Part shown: one piece after another, positions 48,325-57,555 of the stretch
How positions within the stretch are numbered: the stretch's first letter is position 1
Layout of the letters: each line of letters opens with the position of its first letter
NCBI RefSeq assembly: GCF_003007735.2
Contig: NZ_PXNQ02000008.1
Coordinates: 1-64,000 of the forward strand
Origin: Paracoccus methylarcula
GTDB taxonomy: Bacteria > Pseudomonadota > Alphaproteobacteria > Rhodobacterales > Rhodobacteraceae
DNA: 64,000 nucleotides
Direction: 5' to 3'
Notes under the pieces: model-generated
The model's database searches: none
What the model was told of the DNA's origin: nothing
Seen by the model: only the letters and a program-made list of their open reading frames with translations
Program-made: the position numbers and the translations under genes

Positions 48325-49869
48325 TCAGAAGCCCTGCCGGCGCAGCTCGGCGGCGATCTGTTCGCGAGAGGTGACATCGCGTGTCGGAAAGGCCGCGAAA
48401 TAGTCTGCCGCCTTGGCATCGGGCTTGAGCCGGTGCGTTTCTTGCCGCCAGCGGGCTGCGTGATCGCGGCGACCGGCCAACCCGTTCGCGGCAAGTGCAA
48501 GCATGGCGATCAGGTAATGAGCTCCGGGCGTCTTGGCCGCGCGTTCGGCCCAATCGGCCGCGGCTTGATGGTCCCCCTGTTGGAGCAGTATCTGCGCACG
48601 GACCCCGTGAATTCCGTAGAGCAGCGGGTCCAGGGGGCTGAGATGCAGCGAGGTGTCCAGGGCGGCCATCGTCGCTGGCACGTTGCCGGTCAGCATTGCG
48701 GTGAATGCCGAAGCATAGAATCCCTGGGCATAGTTCGGGTTGAGGGTCGTCGCCCGTGCCAGCCAATCGGCGGCAACTTCGGGCTCGTTCGTCAACCAGT
48801 ATGAGCGGCCCATGGTAAAGTTCGCGAACGGATCGAGAGCATCGAGTTCCAGGCTGCGTTCGGCGTTTCGCCGGGCTGCGCATGCCGCAGCCGCTGGATC
48901 GGAAACAAGGTGCAGGAAGGCTTGCAGAAAGCTGGTGAAGGACAGCCCGGCATGGGCGCGGGCGAAGCGTGGATCTACTGCGATCGCCCGTTCGAAACAT
49001 TTCTCCGCGAGCATCGTGTCGGAGGCAGTGAAGCGATAGAGATGACGCAGGCCGAGATGGTAATTGGCCCAGGGATCCAACCCGTCGGGACCGTTCAGTC
49101 GCGCAATTCGTGCTTCGTTCAAGGGTATGTGGGTTTCGAGCGCCGAGACAAGATGCACGACGATCTGTTCTCTCAGGTCATCGATTTCGTCTAGCGGGGT
49201 CGTGAGCCGGTCAGCCCAGATGATTTCGCCGGAACTGGTGTCGGTCAGTTCCAGCGTCACTGCAACCGTCCGGTGCCTGCCTTCAATGATACCGGACAGG
49301 ACATAACGCGCCGCGAGCGCTGTCGCGACCAGAGCCGTATCGGTGGTGGCCTGACTAAAGCGGAATGTCGAGCCTCGGGCGATAACCGCCAGCCATCGTA
49401 GCCGCGACAATGCCTCGATGATCTCGTGGGGAATTGCTTCGCCCAGAATGGCAAGATCAGGTGAAATCCCGAGCGGTTGGAGGGGCAGAACGGCAATCGA
49501 GGGTCGCCCCGCCGGAGGTTCGAGCGGCTTCCCGCTGGCTTCGATCGAAACCCGCGCCGGGATATTCGTCATTTCCGCGACAAAGCGAAAACCGCGACCA
49601 TGCACGGTGCGGATAATTTTCTGGTGTACACCGTCATCGCCCACGGCTTGCCGAACCATGCGGATGCTGCTGGAGATGCTGGCATCCGAGACTGCCCGGC
49701 CCTGCCAGACTGTCGCGGCGAGTTCATCCTTCGTCACCATGCGGTTGTGATGCCGGACGAGATGAATCAGTAATGAAAGCGCCTGCGGTTCAACCCGCAC
49801 CGGTTCGCCGGAACGGCTGAGCTGGAAATGCTCGGAGTCGAGTCGAAGATCTCCAAAAAACCATGTCAT
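48325..49869 (-). CDS. winged-helix (CadC-type DNA-binding) TPR regulator
   Basis: 514 residues from ATG 49869. Residues 1-100 are an OmpR/CadC-type winged helix (RVEPQALSLLIHLVRHHNRM, VSDASISSSIRMVRQAVGDD, IRTVHGRGFRFVAEM). Residues about 120-220 are a TolB-N-like module (RPSIAVLPLQPLGISPDLAI, EIIEALSRLRWLAVIARGST). The C-terminal half has TPR-like helices with repeated Asn/Pro-Ala patterns. There is no transmembrane helix, so unlike CadC it is cytoplasmic. Divergent from the cupin/cysteine-synthase/decarboxylase operon, its probable target. A second gene of the same design lies at 60830-62461. Confidence 0.85.
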   Translation of the reverse strand: MTWFFGDLRLDSEHFQLSRSGEPVRVEPQALSLLIHLVRHHNRMVTKDELAATVWQGRAVSDASISSSIRMVRQAVGDDGVHQKIIRTVHGRGFRFVAEMTNIPARVSIEASGKPLEPPAGRPSIAVLPLQPLGISPDLAILGEAIPHEIIEALSRLRWLAVIARGSTFRFSQATTDTALVATALAARYVLSGIIEGRHRTVAVTLELTDTSSGEIIWADRLTTPLDEIDDLREQIVVHLVSALETHIPLNEARIARLNGPDGLDPWANYHLGLRHLYRFTASDTMLAEKCFERAIAVDPRFARAHAGLSFTSFLQAFLHLVSDPAAAACAARRNAERSLELDALDPFANFTMGRSYWLTNEPEVAADWLARATTLNPNYAQGFYASAFTAMLTGNVPATMAALDTSLHLSPLDPLLYGIHGVRAQILLQQGDHQAAADWAERAAKTPGAHYLIAMLALAANGLAGRRDHAARWRQETHRLKPDAKAADYFAAFPTRDVTSREQIAAELRRQGF

Positions 49870-50007
49870 ATGCGAGAATACGACATAATCGCGAAGTTCT
49901 GCATGATTCCTTCAGGATTCCGTCAAGCTTGCCCGAAGCTAAGGGCATAGGTTCGAAGGTATGGCGGTTGATCCGCCGATAATCCTGCCCCAACATGGAG
50001 AGAGACG

Positions 50008-50376
50008 ATGCAACAGCAAGTGATAGAAACTCGACGGTTTGATGCTCCAGACGAACTTCTCGACATGAAGGAGCGAGGGGGAATCTCGATCATCAGGATG
50101 GGCGACGGTAGCATGGGAATGCATGCGATCTTCGAGCCCGGCTGGAACTGGGAGATTGACGAGAAGCCGCTGCTCGGCTCACCCGAGTCCTGCCCGATGC
50201 AGCATACCGGCTATTGCATCTCCGGCGAGCTCGTCGTTCGCATGATCGACACCGGGGTGGAGACGCGCATCCGCACCGGTGACTTCTTCGAGATCCCGCC
50301 GGGACATGATGGCTATGTCGATGGCGCTGATCGAGTCGAACTGATCCTGTTCGCGCCGCCCGAGCATCAACACTGA
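50008..50376 (+). CDS. small cupin-domain protein
   Basis: 122 residues, MQQQVIETRRFDAPDELLDM, after GGAGAGAG. The beta-barrel cupin pattern is seen in MQHTGYCISGELVVRMIDTG and IRTGDFFEIPPGHDGYVDGA; metal ligands His and Glu are plausible there. Such small cupins can be sensors, isomerases or dioxygenase-like enzymes. It is the first gene after the divergent regulator and precedes the cysteine-synthase-like and decarboxylase genes, so it may be a part of the same pathway. Confidence 0.75.
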   Translation: MQQQVIETRRFDAPDELLDMKERGGISIIRMGDGSMGMHAIFEPGWNWEIDEKPLLGSPESCPMQHTGYCISGELVVRMIDTGVETRIRTGDFFEIPPGHDGYVDGADRVELILFAPPEHQH

Positions 50377-50519
50377 GGTCACCCTCGCGAGGAGGCCGTT
50401 TTCACCCATGGTTTGCGCGCGAGGATCACGCCCCTCGTCCACTGACTAGTGATGTTCCCGCCGGGCCGATCGGCGGGGCAGGCAGGACGCCGATCCTGGA
50501 AAACAAATGGAGAGTAGTG

Positions 50520-51598
50520 ATGGACGCGATGACAATGCGAATGACACAGGGTCGCGGGAGGCTGTTCGACAGCATACTCGAAACTATCGGAGACACCCCC
50601 GCAATCCGGATCTGTACCCTCGCGCCTTCCGGGGTGGAGATCTATGTGAAGGCCGAATTCTTCAACCCGGCCGGGTCCGTCAAGGACCGGCTGGCTCTCA
50701 GCATCATCGAGGAAGCAGAGCGGGAGGGACGTTTGAGCCCGGGCCAGACGGTCGTCGAGGCGACATCCGGGAATACCGGGATCGGGTTGGCCATGGTCTG
50801 TGCGGCGAAGGGTTATCCGTTGGTCGTAACGATGGCAGACAGTTTCTCGATCGAGCGACGCAAGCTGATGCGGATGATGGGTGCAAAGGTCGTGCTGACC
50901 CCACGGGCGGAAAAAGGTTTCGGCATGTATCGCAAGGCGGTCGAACTGGCCGAAGCCAATGGCTGGTTTCTCGCACGCCAGTTCGAGACCGACGCCAATG
51001 CCCGCATCCACGAGAATACGACCGCACGCGAAATCCTTGCTGATTTCAAGGAACGGCGTCTGGACTACTGGGTCACCGGCTACGGCACGGGCGGCACGGT
51101 GACGGGCGTGGGCCGTGTGCTGCGCCGCGAACGCCCGGAGGTGAAGATCATCCTGTCGGAGCCTGCCAATGCGCAGCTTCTGGGCAGCGGCCAGTCGCAG
51201 CTCCGCAATGCCGATGGCTCGCCCACCGGAAGTCATCTCGCCTTCGAGCCGCACCCGATCCAGGCTGGACGCCCGATTTCATTCCCCATGTGCTGCAAGA
51301 AGCGGTGGATGCCGGCCTCTATGACGAACTGATCCCGGTGGCCGGGCCCGACGGCATCGCCTGGGCGCAGAAACTTGCGCGACAGGAAGGGATCCTGACC
51401 GGTATCTCTGGCGGAGCGACCTTTGCGGTGGCCATGAAGATCGCGGAAAGGGCGGAACCGGGCAGCGTCATCCTTTGCATGCTGCCCGACACGGGTGAAC
51501 GCTACATGTCCACGCCGCTTTTCGAAGCCATCCCCGAGGAAATGACCGACGACGAGATAGCGCTGTCGCGCTCCACTCCCGGATATCAGTTGGATTGA
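50520..51598 (+). CDS. cysteine-synthase-like PLP enzyme, frame broken by one missing base
   Basis: The first frame (from ATG 50520) runs through NPAGSVKDRLALSIIEEAER with the PLP lysine, TSGNTGIGLAMVCAAKGYPL and GYGTGGTVTGVGRVLR up to EPHPIQ at about 51263. The rest, VLQEAVDAGLYDELIPVAGP through GILTGISGGATFAVAMKIAE to PGYQLD, lies in another frame. Restoring one G at about 51264 gives PIQGWTPDFIPHVLQEA and a protein of about 359 residues. Fold type II beta-replacement enzyme; it may use O-acetyl- or phosphoserine-like donors. Three bases before the decarboxylase gene, so probably one pathway. Confidence 0.82.
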
Positions 51599-51601
51599 GC
51601 G

Positions 51602-53071
51602 ATGGGGGACAGCACCGAAACCCTCGACCCTGCGGACTGGGACCCGCTCAGGGTCCTTGCCCGCCGTATCGTCGACGACGCGATCGACTACACGAAGGGA
51701 GTGCGTGACCAGCCGGTCTGGCGAGACATGCCGCCCGAGGTGCGCGCCCATTTCCGGAGTCCCGCACCGCAAGCCGGGAAACCGCTTGAAGAGGTCTATG
51801 ACGAACTCGTCGTCAATATGCTGCCCTTTCCGATGGGGAATATCCATCCGCGCTTCTGGATGTGGTACATGGGCGCGAGCAACTTTACCGGAGCGCTCGG
51901 CGATTTTCTGGCCGCGATCCTCGGGTCGAATCTCGGTGGCGGAGACCATGCCGCGGCCGAGATCGACAAGCAGGTCGTCAACTGGCTGAAGGAGATGATG
52001 GGCTATCCGGCAGAGGCGAGCGGCACGCTGGTGTCGGGCGGCTCGATGGCCAACCTGATCGGGCTGACCGTGGCACGCAACCGGATGTCCGGCATTGACC
52101 TGCGCGAACTTGGTCTGGCTGCGTTGAAAGCTCCCATGCGGTTCTACGGTTCCGACCAGCTCCATTCCTGCCACCGGATTGCGTTGGAGGCCTTGGGCCT
52201 GGGCAACCGCGCCCTTTGCCGTGTTCCGTCTGATCCGGGGTGCCGAATGGATATTGCCGCTCTGCGCGCTGCTATTGCCGAAGACCGGGCGCGCGGGATC
52301 AACCCCGCCTGCGTGATTGCAACCGCGGGAACAGTCAATACCGGCTCTCTCGACGATCTGGAGGCAATTGCCGATCTCTGTGCCGAGGAAGGGCTTTGGC
52401 TGCATGTGGACGGCTGCATCGGCGCGCTCCTGGCCATCGCGCCGGAAAGCCGGAGGCTGGTTCGGGGCATTGCGCGTGCCGACTCCATCGCGTTGGACCC
52501 GCACAAATGGCTGCACGCCCCATTCGAGGTCGGATGTGTCCTGGTCCGGGATGCACAGTTGCATCACGGCACCTTCACGGTTACGCCCGAATATCTGGAG
52601 AACGCGCCGCGCGGCATTGCGTCAGGAGCGTGGTTGCATGACTTGGGACTTCAGACATCGCGCGGGTTCAGGGCGCTCAAGGTCTGGATGGCGCTGAAGG
52701 AACATGGTGTCACCAAGTTCGGCCGCCTGATCGAACAAGATCTTGCACACGCACGCTACCTGACAGAACGGATCGAGGCGATGCCGGATCTGAAAATCTG
52801 CTTTCCGACATCCATAAACATCGTGTGCTTTCGTTACGATCCCGGAGGGTTGCCGGAGTCGGTGCTGAAGAAATTGAACACGGAAATCATGGTGCGAATG
52901 CAGGAGACCGGTGTCGCCGCGGTATCCGATACAACGGTGCGGGGCCGTCATTGCCTGCGTGCCGCGATCAACAACCACCGAACGGCACGTGAAGACCTGG
53001 ATATCCTGGTCGACGAGGTCGCCCGTCATGGCACGCGGCTGGTTACCGGAATTATTCGTGAGCAATGCTGA
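51602..53071 (+). CDS. group II PLP-dependent amino-acid decarboxylase
   Basis: 489 residues. Features of the DDC/GAD family: GNIHPRFWMWYMGASNFTGA, SGGSMANLIGLTVARNR, AGTVNTGSLDDLEAIADLCA, WLHVDGCIGALL and the PLP lysine in ALDPHKWLHAPFEVGCVLVR, then RGFRALKVWMALKEHG. Decarboxylates aromatic, acidic or sulfur-containing amino acids; the substrate is not evident. The cysteine-synthase-like neighbour suggests it acts on a beta-substituted alanine, for example cysteate or a related compound (inference). Confidence 0.88.
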   Translation: MGDSTETLDPADWDPLRVLARRIVDDAIDYTKGVRDQPVWRDMPPEVRAHFRSPAPQAGKPLEEVYDELVVNMLPFPMGNIHPRFWMWYMGASNFTGALGDFLAAILGSNLGGGDHAAAEIDKQVVNWLKEMMGYPAEASGTLVSGGSMANLIGLTVARNRMSGIDLRELGLAALKAPMRFYGSDQLHSCHRIALEALGLGNRALCRVPSDPGCRMDIAALRAAIAEDRARGINPACVIATAGTVNTGSLDDLEAIADLCAEEGLWLHVDGCIGALLAIAPESRRLVRGIARADSIALDPHKWLHAPFEVGCVLVRDAQLHHGTFTVTPEYLENAPRGIASGAWLHDLGLQTSRGFRALKVWMALKEHGVTKFGRLIEQDLAHARYLTERIEAMPDLKICFPTSINIVCFRYDPGGLPESVLKKLNTEIMVRMQETGVAAVSDTTVRGRHCLRAAINNHRTAREDLDILVDEVARHGTRLVTGIIREQC

Positions 53072-53254
53072 CATTCTTGCCGGCACGCTGGTTGTGTATT
53101 TGACTGTGCAGACAGGCTGCATGTCCGTTATCTACCGGCTTTCAGCAGGTGAATTACAGGAGCCGGAGGCTCTCACATTCCCTTCGGTTGCACTCATCGG
53201 GCTATTCTGAGAAGAATCCGATTTCGCGATAAGATATTGAACGGAGGTTTCTTT

Positions 53255-53752
53255 ATGAGAAAAATACTTGGCCCGGCAGCGATGGCGATAGTACTGATAC
53301 CGAACGCTGCGCTCGCTCAAGACCGTCAGGTGGAAGCAATATCCTATTTCAAGGAATATTGCCTTGGTTCGGCCGGGGACCTTTCGCGGGCCATCGACTC
53401 CTTGGCCAAATCCGATAGTTTTGGCGGGCAATCCCAATCCGGATCAGGTGCATTCATGTTTGCCAGCTTCGCCGGTCCGAACGATATCAATGCATCGGTC
53501 TTGTCGGGGGCAAGCATGACCGATGACAAGTGCAGCATCATGATGCTGAACGCGGCGGACCCGCTGAGACAGAGCGAAGCGATCGCTGCTCAGATGGCAA
53601 ATACGGCAGGGGCCGATCTGCTGCGCTATGAGCCTTTTGGCGACTATGGCGATGGAGGCTTCGGTTATCGCGACGGTGATGCCGATATCATAATCGCCCC
53701 TGTGACGACAGGTGTATCGGCCGATATCGTGCATCTGAGCTATTACCCGTAA
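53255..53752 (+). CDS. exported hypothetical protein
   Basis: 165 residues from ATG 53255 after ACGGAGG. Signal peptide MRKILGPAAMAIVLIPNAAL cleaved near LAQ-DRQVE. The mature part has two cysteines (EYCLGSAG and DDKCSIMML) that could pair, and a Gly/Asp-rich DYGDGGFGYRDGDADI stretch. No family recognised. It lies between the decarboxylase operon and an IS66 remnant, AT-richer near its start than the operon. Confidence 0.7.
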   Translation: MRKILGPAAMAIVLIPNAALAQDRQVEAISYFKEYCLGSAGDLSRAIDSLAKSDSFGGQSQSGSGAFMFASFAGPNDINASVLSGASMTDDKCSIMMLNAADPLRQSEAIAAQMANTAGADLLRYEPFGDYGDGGFGYRDGDADIIIAPVTTGVSADIVHLSYYP

Positions 53753-53825
53753 GTGTTGCTGGCCAGCAGGTTGTTGACGCTCTTGTCCATGTCTATGCGT
53801 TTCGCATAGCCTGGCGACACCTCGG

Positions 53826-54404
53826 GTGCGAGCCGAGGGGGATATCCTCATGAGCGACACCGGAACCAATGCAGCACCGATGCGGTTGTGCGCCATCGAG
53901 CGTGGCCGTCCTGTCCGGGCCTGCTGGCCCATGTGTTGGCCGGCAAATACGCCGACCATTTGCCATTGCATCGCCAGATGCCAGATCTTCGAGCGGGAGG
54001 GCATCGACCTCGACCGCTCCACCCTGGCCGACTGGGTCGGCAAATCCACCGCCCTGCTGGAGCCCCTGGCCGATACCATCGGGCGGCATGTGTTGGCAGG
54101 CGAAGCGATCTTCACGGATGACACGCCCATGCGCATGCTGGCCCCGGCACCGGAAAGATGCAGACGGCACGTTTGTGGGTCTATGCCCGCGATGAACGGC
54201 CATGGGGGGGCGATGCGCCACCGGCCGCGTGCTTATCGCTTCTCAGGCGACCGAAAGGGGAAACACCCCAAGAATCACCTCGCCCGGTTTGGTGGATGGA
54301 TGCATGCCGATGGCTATGCCGGGTTCGAGGAACTCTACCGTTCCGGCGCTATCCGCGAGGTTGCCTGCATGGCCCATGTCCGGCGCAGAAGGGCAGCGGC
54401 ATGA
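53826..54404 (+). pseudogene. IS66-family transposase (TnpC) remnant
   Basis: Pieces of the IS66 catalytic protein appear in shifting frames: GLLAHVLAGKYADHLPLHRQ (about 53910), FEREGIDLDRSTLADWVGKS then the acidic IFTDDTPMRML (53985-54130), ARLWVYARDERPWGGD (about 54160) and GWMHADGYAGFEELYRSGAI to MAHVRR (about 54290-54390). At least three frame changes, no start, no C-terminal half and no visible terminal repeats. A decayed insertion sequence. Confidence 0.8.
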
Positions 54405-54462
54405 TGGTATAGGGTGCCTTGAACAGATCATCTCGGGACGAAGGCGGTTGAGGGCAGAGCGA

Positions 54463-55089
54463 CTATCCCAGCCCCCGACGGAACGCTTCGAGGGCGGCTT
54501 CCGCTCGGCTGGAGATCCCGAGTTTGCGATAAATGGCCTTGACGTAATCCCCCACCGTATATTCCGACAGGCCAAGATGGGCGGCGGCTTGCCTGATCGT
54601 CTTGCCGCGACCCAGTTCCGTGAGAACTTCGGTCTCCCGGCTGGACAAATGCACCAGTCCGTCTGCACCTTCCCTTAGCCGCGATTTCCTTGCCTGAAGC
54701 CGCGCCAGGCAGTCGAGCCTTGCGCAGATCGCGGCATCGAGCAATTCGATATCCACAGGCTTGACCAGATAGTCATCTGCCCCCGATTTGCGTCCGAGAA
54801 CCTGATTGTCGTGATCTCCGAGCGCCGTAAGAAAGATGAATGCAGTATCGTCCAGTTCATGATGCTGTCGGCGGACGCTTTTCAGAAACTTGAACCCGTT
54901 CAGACCGGGCATCAGGATGTCGCAGAGGATGATGTCGGGATGGCACTCTTCGAGGATGCCACCGGCTTCACGGGCATTCCTGGCGCCGAAGGCCACGTAA
55001 CCCAAATCCGTCAATTCCCCTGTCAGTTCTTCGAGCAGGTCTTTTTCGTCCTCGATACAAAGAATGGTTGCTGCGGTTTTCCTTTTCAT
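54463..55089 (-). CDS. two-component response regulator with LuxR-type HTH
   Basis: 208 residues. Receiver domain with E13/D14, phosphoacceptor D57 in DIILCDILMPGLNG, and K110 in YLVKPVD; C-terminal NarL/LuxR-type helix-turn-helix (SSRETEVLTELGRGKTIRQA, then LGLSEYTVGDYVKAIYRKLG). Its start overlaps the stop of the histidine kinase gene by four bases, so the pair is co-translated. Transcription factor of the three-gene system 54463-57031. Confidence 0.9.
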   Translation of the reverse strand: MKRKTAATILCIEDEKDLLEELTGELTDLGYVAFGARNAREAGGILEECHPDIILCDILMPGLNGFKFLKSVRRQHHELDDTAFIFLTALGDHDNQVLGRKSGADDYLVKPVDIELLDAAICARLDCLARLQARKSRLREGADGLVHLSSRETEVLTELGRGKTIRQAAAHLGLSEYTVGDYVKAIYRKLGISSRAEAALEAFRRGLG

Positions 55090-56513
55090 CCCGTGCTCCC
55101 GGTCTGTTCTGTTGGCAGGCTGAAGGTGAAAGCGCTGCCCTTCCCCTCTTCGGAGATGAATGACAGCGTCCCGCCATGCAGTTCGATGATGGTTTGCGAG
55201 AGGCTTAGTCCCAATCCCGAACCGATAAAGGATGCGGCGTTGCCGCCACGATAGAAGCGGGTGAATATTTGCGGTTGCGCGGTTTCGGGGATGCCTATGC
55301 CCCGATCCCGAACCGAGCAGAAGACTTGCTCATGCTCGTGCCAGCTACGCATGTCGATGGCTGTTTCGTCGGGAGAATACTTGATGGCATTGGAAAGCAG
55401 GTTAAGAATGACCTGCTCGATCAGCGAGGCATCACAGCAGCAGGCAAGTTGCCCATCCGCCAGATCGGTGCGGATTATCCGTTCGGGCGTCAGTTCCATC
55501 TGATAGGCGATTGCGGTCCGCAGGATATCGTTCAGATCGTGGCGCGCGCGGGTAAGCGGCAGGTCCCGGGAATCCAGCCGCACCGCGCTTGTGACGCTGC
55601 CGACAAGTTGGGTCAGGCGCTGCGTTGCGTTTCGAATGCGCCGGGCTTTCGCGGCAATATCGGCAGGGGGGAAGTCGGCGGGGCGGCGCCCAAGCCGCTG
55701 TGCGACCATATCGATGATCGCCAGAGGCGTGCGGAACTGATGCGAAACCGTCGTGATGAAACTGCGATAAACCTCCTTGGCGCGCCGTTCGGTTTCAAGC
55801 GCCTTGCGTAATTCCATCGTTCGTTCTGCCACGGTCTGCTCAAGCCGGGACTTGTGATGCCGCAGCTCCTGGCTAGACCGCAGCGCGGCACGCATGCTGC
55901 TGACAAGCATCCACGACAGCGATGCTCCGGCAAGCAGCAAACCCGCGAAAGCCGTCTTCACGACATACATGGCCTTTCGTAACCGGTCACGGTGATCGGC
56001 CTTTTCGTTGCGATCAACAATCATGCTGTGATTGGCAATGCGGCCCAGATTGTCAGCCAGTTGGGTCAGAGAGGCCGCCACCACGGGAAGTTCCAGATCC
56101 TGCGGACCGGCAGTATTTTCCAGGATGGGAGACAGCCCGGCAAGGATACGCGCGTCCCGCGTCAGGTCCTCTGCGGCACCGATACGCGCGAGATAGGCTT
56201 TCTGCGGCTGCTCCGAAAGCAGAGCCATACGGCTGTGAAGGATGTCGAGACGCAACATCAACTCGTCCTTGCCGGTTCCCCTCAGGGCCATGACGAGGAG
56301 CGTTTCGTGCAGGCGCCTGGTCTCCTTTTCGGCCTGGCCTATCATCCAGAGCATGTTCTCCCCCACATCGGCACTGAGAGAGCGTTGAATTTGAACGAGT
56401 TGAGCAAAGGAATAGGTGAGCAATATCACAAAGCCGACGATTGCGAGGCCGGCCGCCAGAAGGAGACGGTTTCCCTTTACTGAATCTGTAATCGCCACAA
56501 CTGCCATACCCAC
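55086..56513 (-). CDS. sensor histidine kinase
   Basis: 475 residues. Two membrane helices (about 17-39 and 185-205) enclose a helical periplasmic sensor, then a coiled-coil and a HisKA domain with H258 in TTVSHQFRTPLAIIDMV. HATPase motifs: N box EQVILNLLSNAIKYSP, G1 RDRGIGIPETA, G2 GSGLGLSLSQTI. Partner of the response regulator that follows. Its start lies inside the end of the exported SUOX-like gene (37-base overlap), suggesting a single operon. Confidence 0.92.
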   Translation of the reverse strand: MGMAVVAITDSVKGNRLLLAAGLAIVGFVILLTYSFAQLVQIQRSLSADVGENMLWMIGQAEKETRRLHETLLVMALRGTGKDELMLRLDILHSRMALLSEQPQKAYLARIGAAEDLTRDARILAGLSPILENTAGPQDLELPVVAASLTQLADNLGRIANHSMIVDRNEKADHRDRLRKAMYVVKTAFAGLLLAGASLSWMLVSSMRAALRSSQELRHHKSRLEQTVAERTMELRKALETERRAKEVYRSFITTVSHQFRTPLAIIDMVAQRLGRRPADFPPADIAAKARRIRNATQRLTQLVGSVTSAVRLDSRDLPLTRARHDLNDILRTAIAYQMELTPERIIRTDLADGQLACCCDASLIEQVILNLLSNAIKYSPDETAIDMRSWHEHEQVFCSVRDRGIGIPETAQPQIFTRFYRGGNAASFIGSGLGLSLSQTIIELHGGTLSFISEEGKGSAFTFSLPTEQTGSTG

Positions 56514-57031
56514 CGATGATCATATTGAGATTCTGCAAGCTCGGGGTTTTCGTCTCGAGGGTAGACGATCCAGTAAGGCCCCTTGTCGCGTCGGGTCATT
56601 GGTTTTCCGTCCATTTTCCTGGCAATAAGAACGTCGAAATCGGTAAAATCAGTGGCGGGAATTGAAATGCGGTAGTCGTTTAATGCCACGGCCTCGATGG
56701 ACTTTATTTTCTGAAAATCTTTTTCTATTCCTGCTGCGGACAGCACATCCCGCGCAAGGGCACCTTCGAATTTTCGGGGGCCTTCCGTCCATGCGGTATG
56801 GGTTACCAGCGTCGTCTGAGGTAGCAAGGCAAAGTCCTGTTCGGTCAGCCTGTGTTCACTACCGGAGGAATCGACGATGATGAGTTCGGCCTGAGACGAG
56901 GCTGGCTCTGACGCGGCTGCATCGAGTGGCAATGTCGTCGCCGATATTAAAACCAAAACAGTCAGAATTGCATATATTTTAAGTGCCGCTCCAAGCCGTT
57001 TGACAGGAAAAGAAAAAGATGCGCTTGCCAT
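56477..57031 (-). CDS. exported SUOX/molybdopterin-domain-like protein without cysteine
   Basis: 184 residues. A hydrophobic N-terminal segment (LKIYAILTVLVLISATTLPL) precedes a mature domain resembling the oxidoreductase molybdopterin-binding fold (KFEGALARDVLSAAGI, VALNDYRISIPATDFTDFDV, then GPYWIVYPRDENPEL and YDHRWVWQLWRLQI). It has no cysteine, so the usual molybdenum ligand is missing, and it is probably not an enzyme. Overlap with the histidine kinase gene suggests a periplasmic partner or ligand-sensing accessory of that kinase. Confidence 0.72.
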   Translation of the reverse strand: MASASFSFPVKRLGAALKIYAILTVLVLISATTLPLDAAASEPASSQAELIIVDSSGSEHRLTEQDFALLPQTTLVTHTAWTEGPRKFEGALARDVLSAAGIEKDFQKIKSIEAVALNDYRISIPATDFTDFDVLIARKMDGKPMTRRDKGPYWIVYPRDENPELAESQYDHRWVWQLWRLQIQ

Positions 57032-57555
57032 AATGGAGATCTCCTTCTTTCATGTTCGTCGTGGCGGCGTGTTCTCCAACTATAGCATATTTCCTCCCCC
57101 CGTATTCGCGGGAATTTTCGTTTCAAGCAATATCGGTTATCGTTTCCGCCAGGTAACACCGAAGGCGAAGTTGCTCTGGCAGACCGAGCGAAAGATTCGG
57201 TTCCTTTAACGATTTGAGGAGAAGGGTGTCCGCACGTCCATTGAAGCCAATGCCAACAACATGTGTTTTGCGATCGCCGGTCTCGGTAATTTCCTGAATA
57301 GCCAACAGGTCAGTTCGATCAGCGGCACCGCGATGATTGGCCGTGGTTCCAATCCGATCCAGCTTTTTGAACCGGCTTGAATGTTGCCGGTCACATGCCT
57401 GGGCAGGCTGCGGGGACTTCCCGATCCCGCTTTTCACGACGCAACAGCAACATGACAGCATGCGCTTCGCCTCGAATGGTTCGAGTGTGCCTGCGCCAGG
57501 GATAACGCATCATTGTGCTGCGCCCCTTGAGCTCTGACTGGGGAGAGAAACTGAT
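57032..57555. other. 0.5-kb gap, possible promoter region and short remnant
   Basis: Divergent gap between the SUOX-like gene and the large secreted protein gene. A stretch at about 57210-57380 reads in the plus frame like a coding scrap (SIEANANNMCFAIAGLGNFL and SGTAMIGRGSNPIQLFEPA) but without a start, ribosome site or known family. The other parts look non-coding and AT-richer, consistent with promoters. Confidence 0.4.

Noticed and set aside
57123..57461. 112-codon minus-strand frame in the gap before the large secreted protein
   Set aside because: Cys-rich odd N-terminus, no ribosome site and no family; left as part of the non-coding gap.
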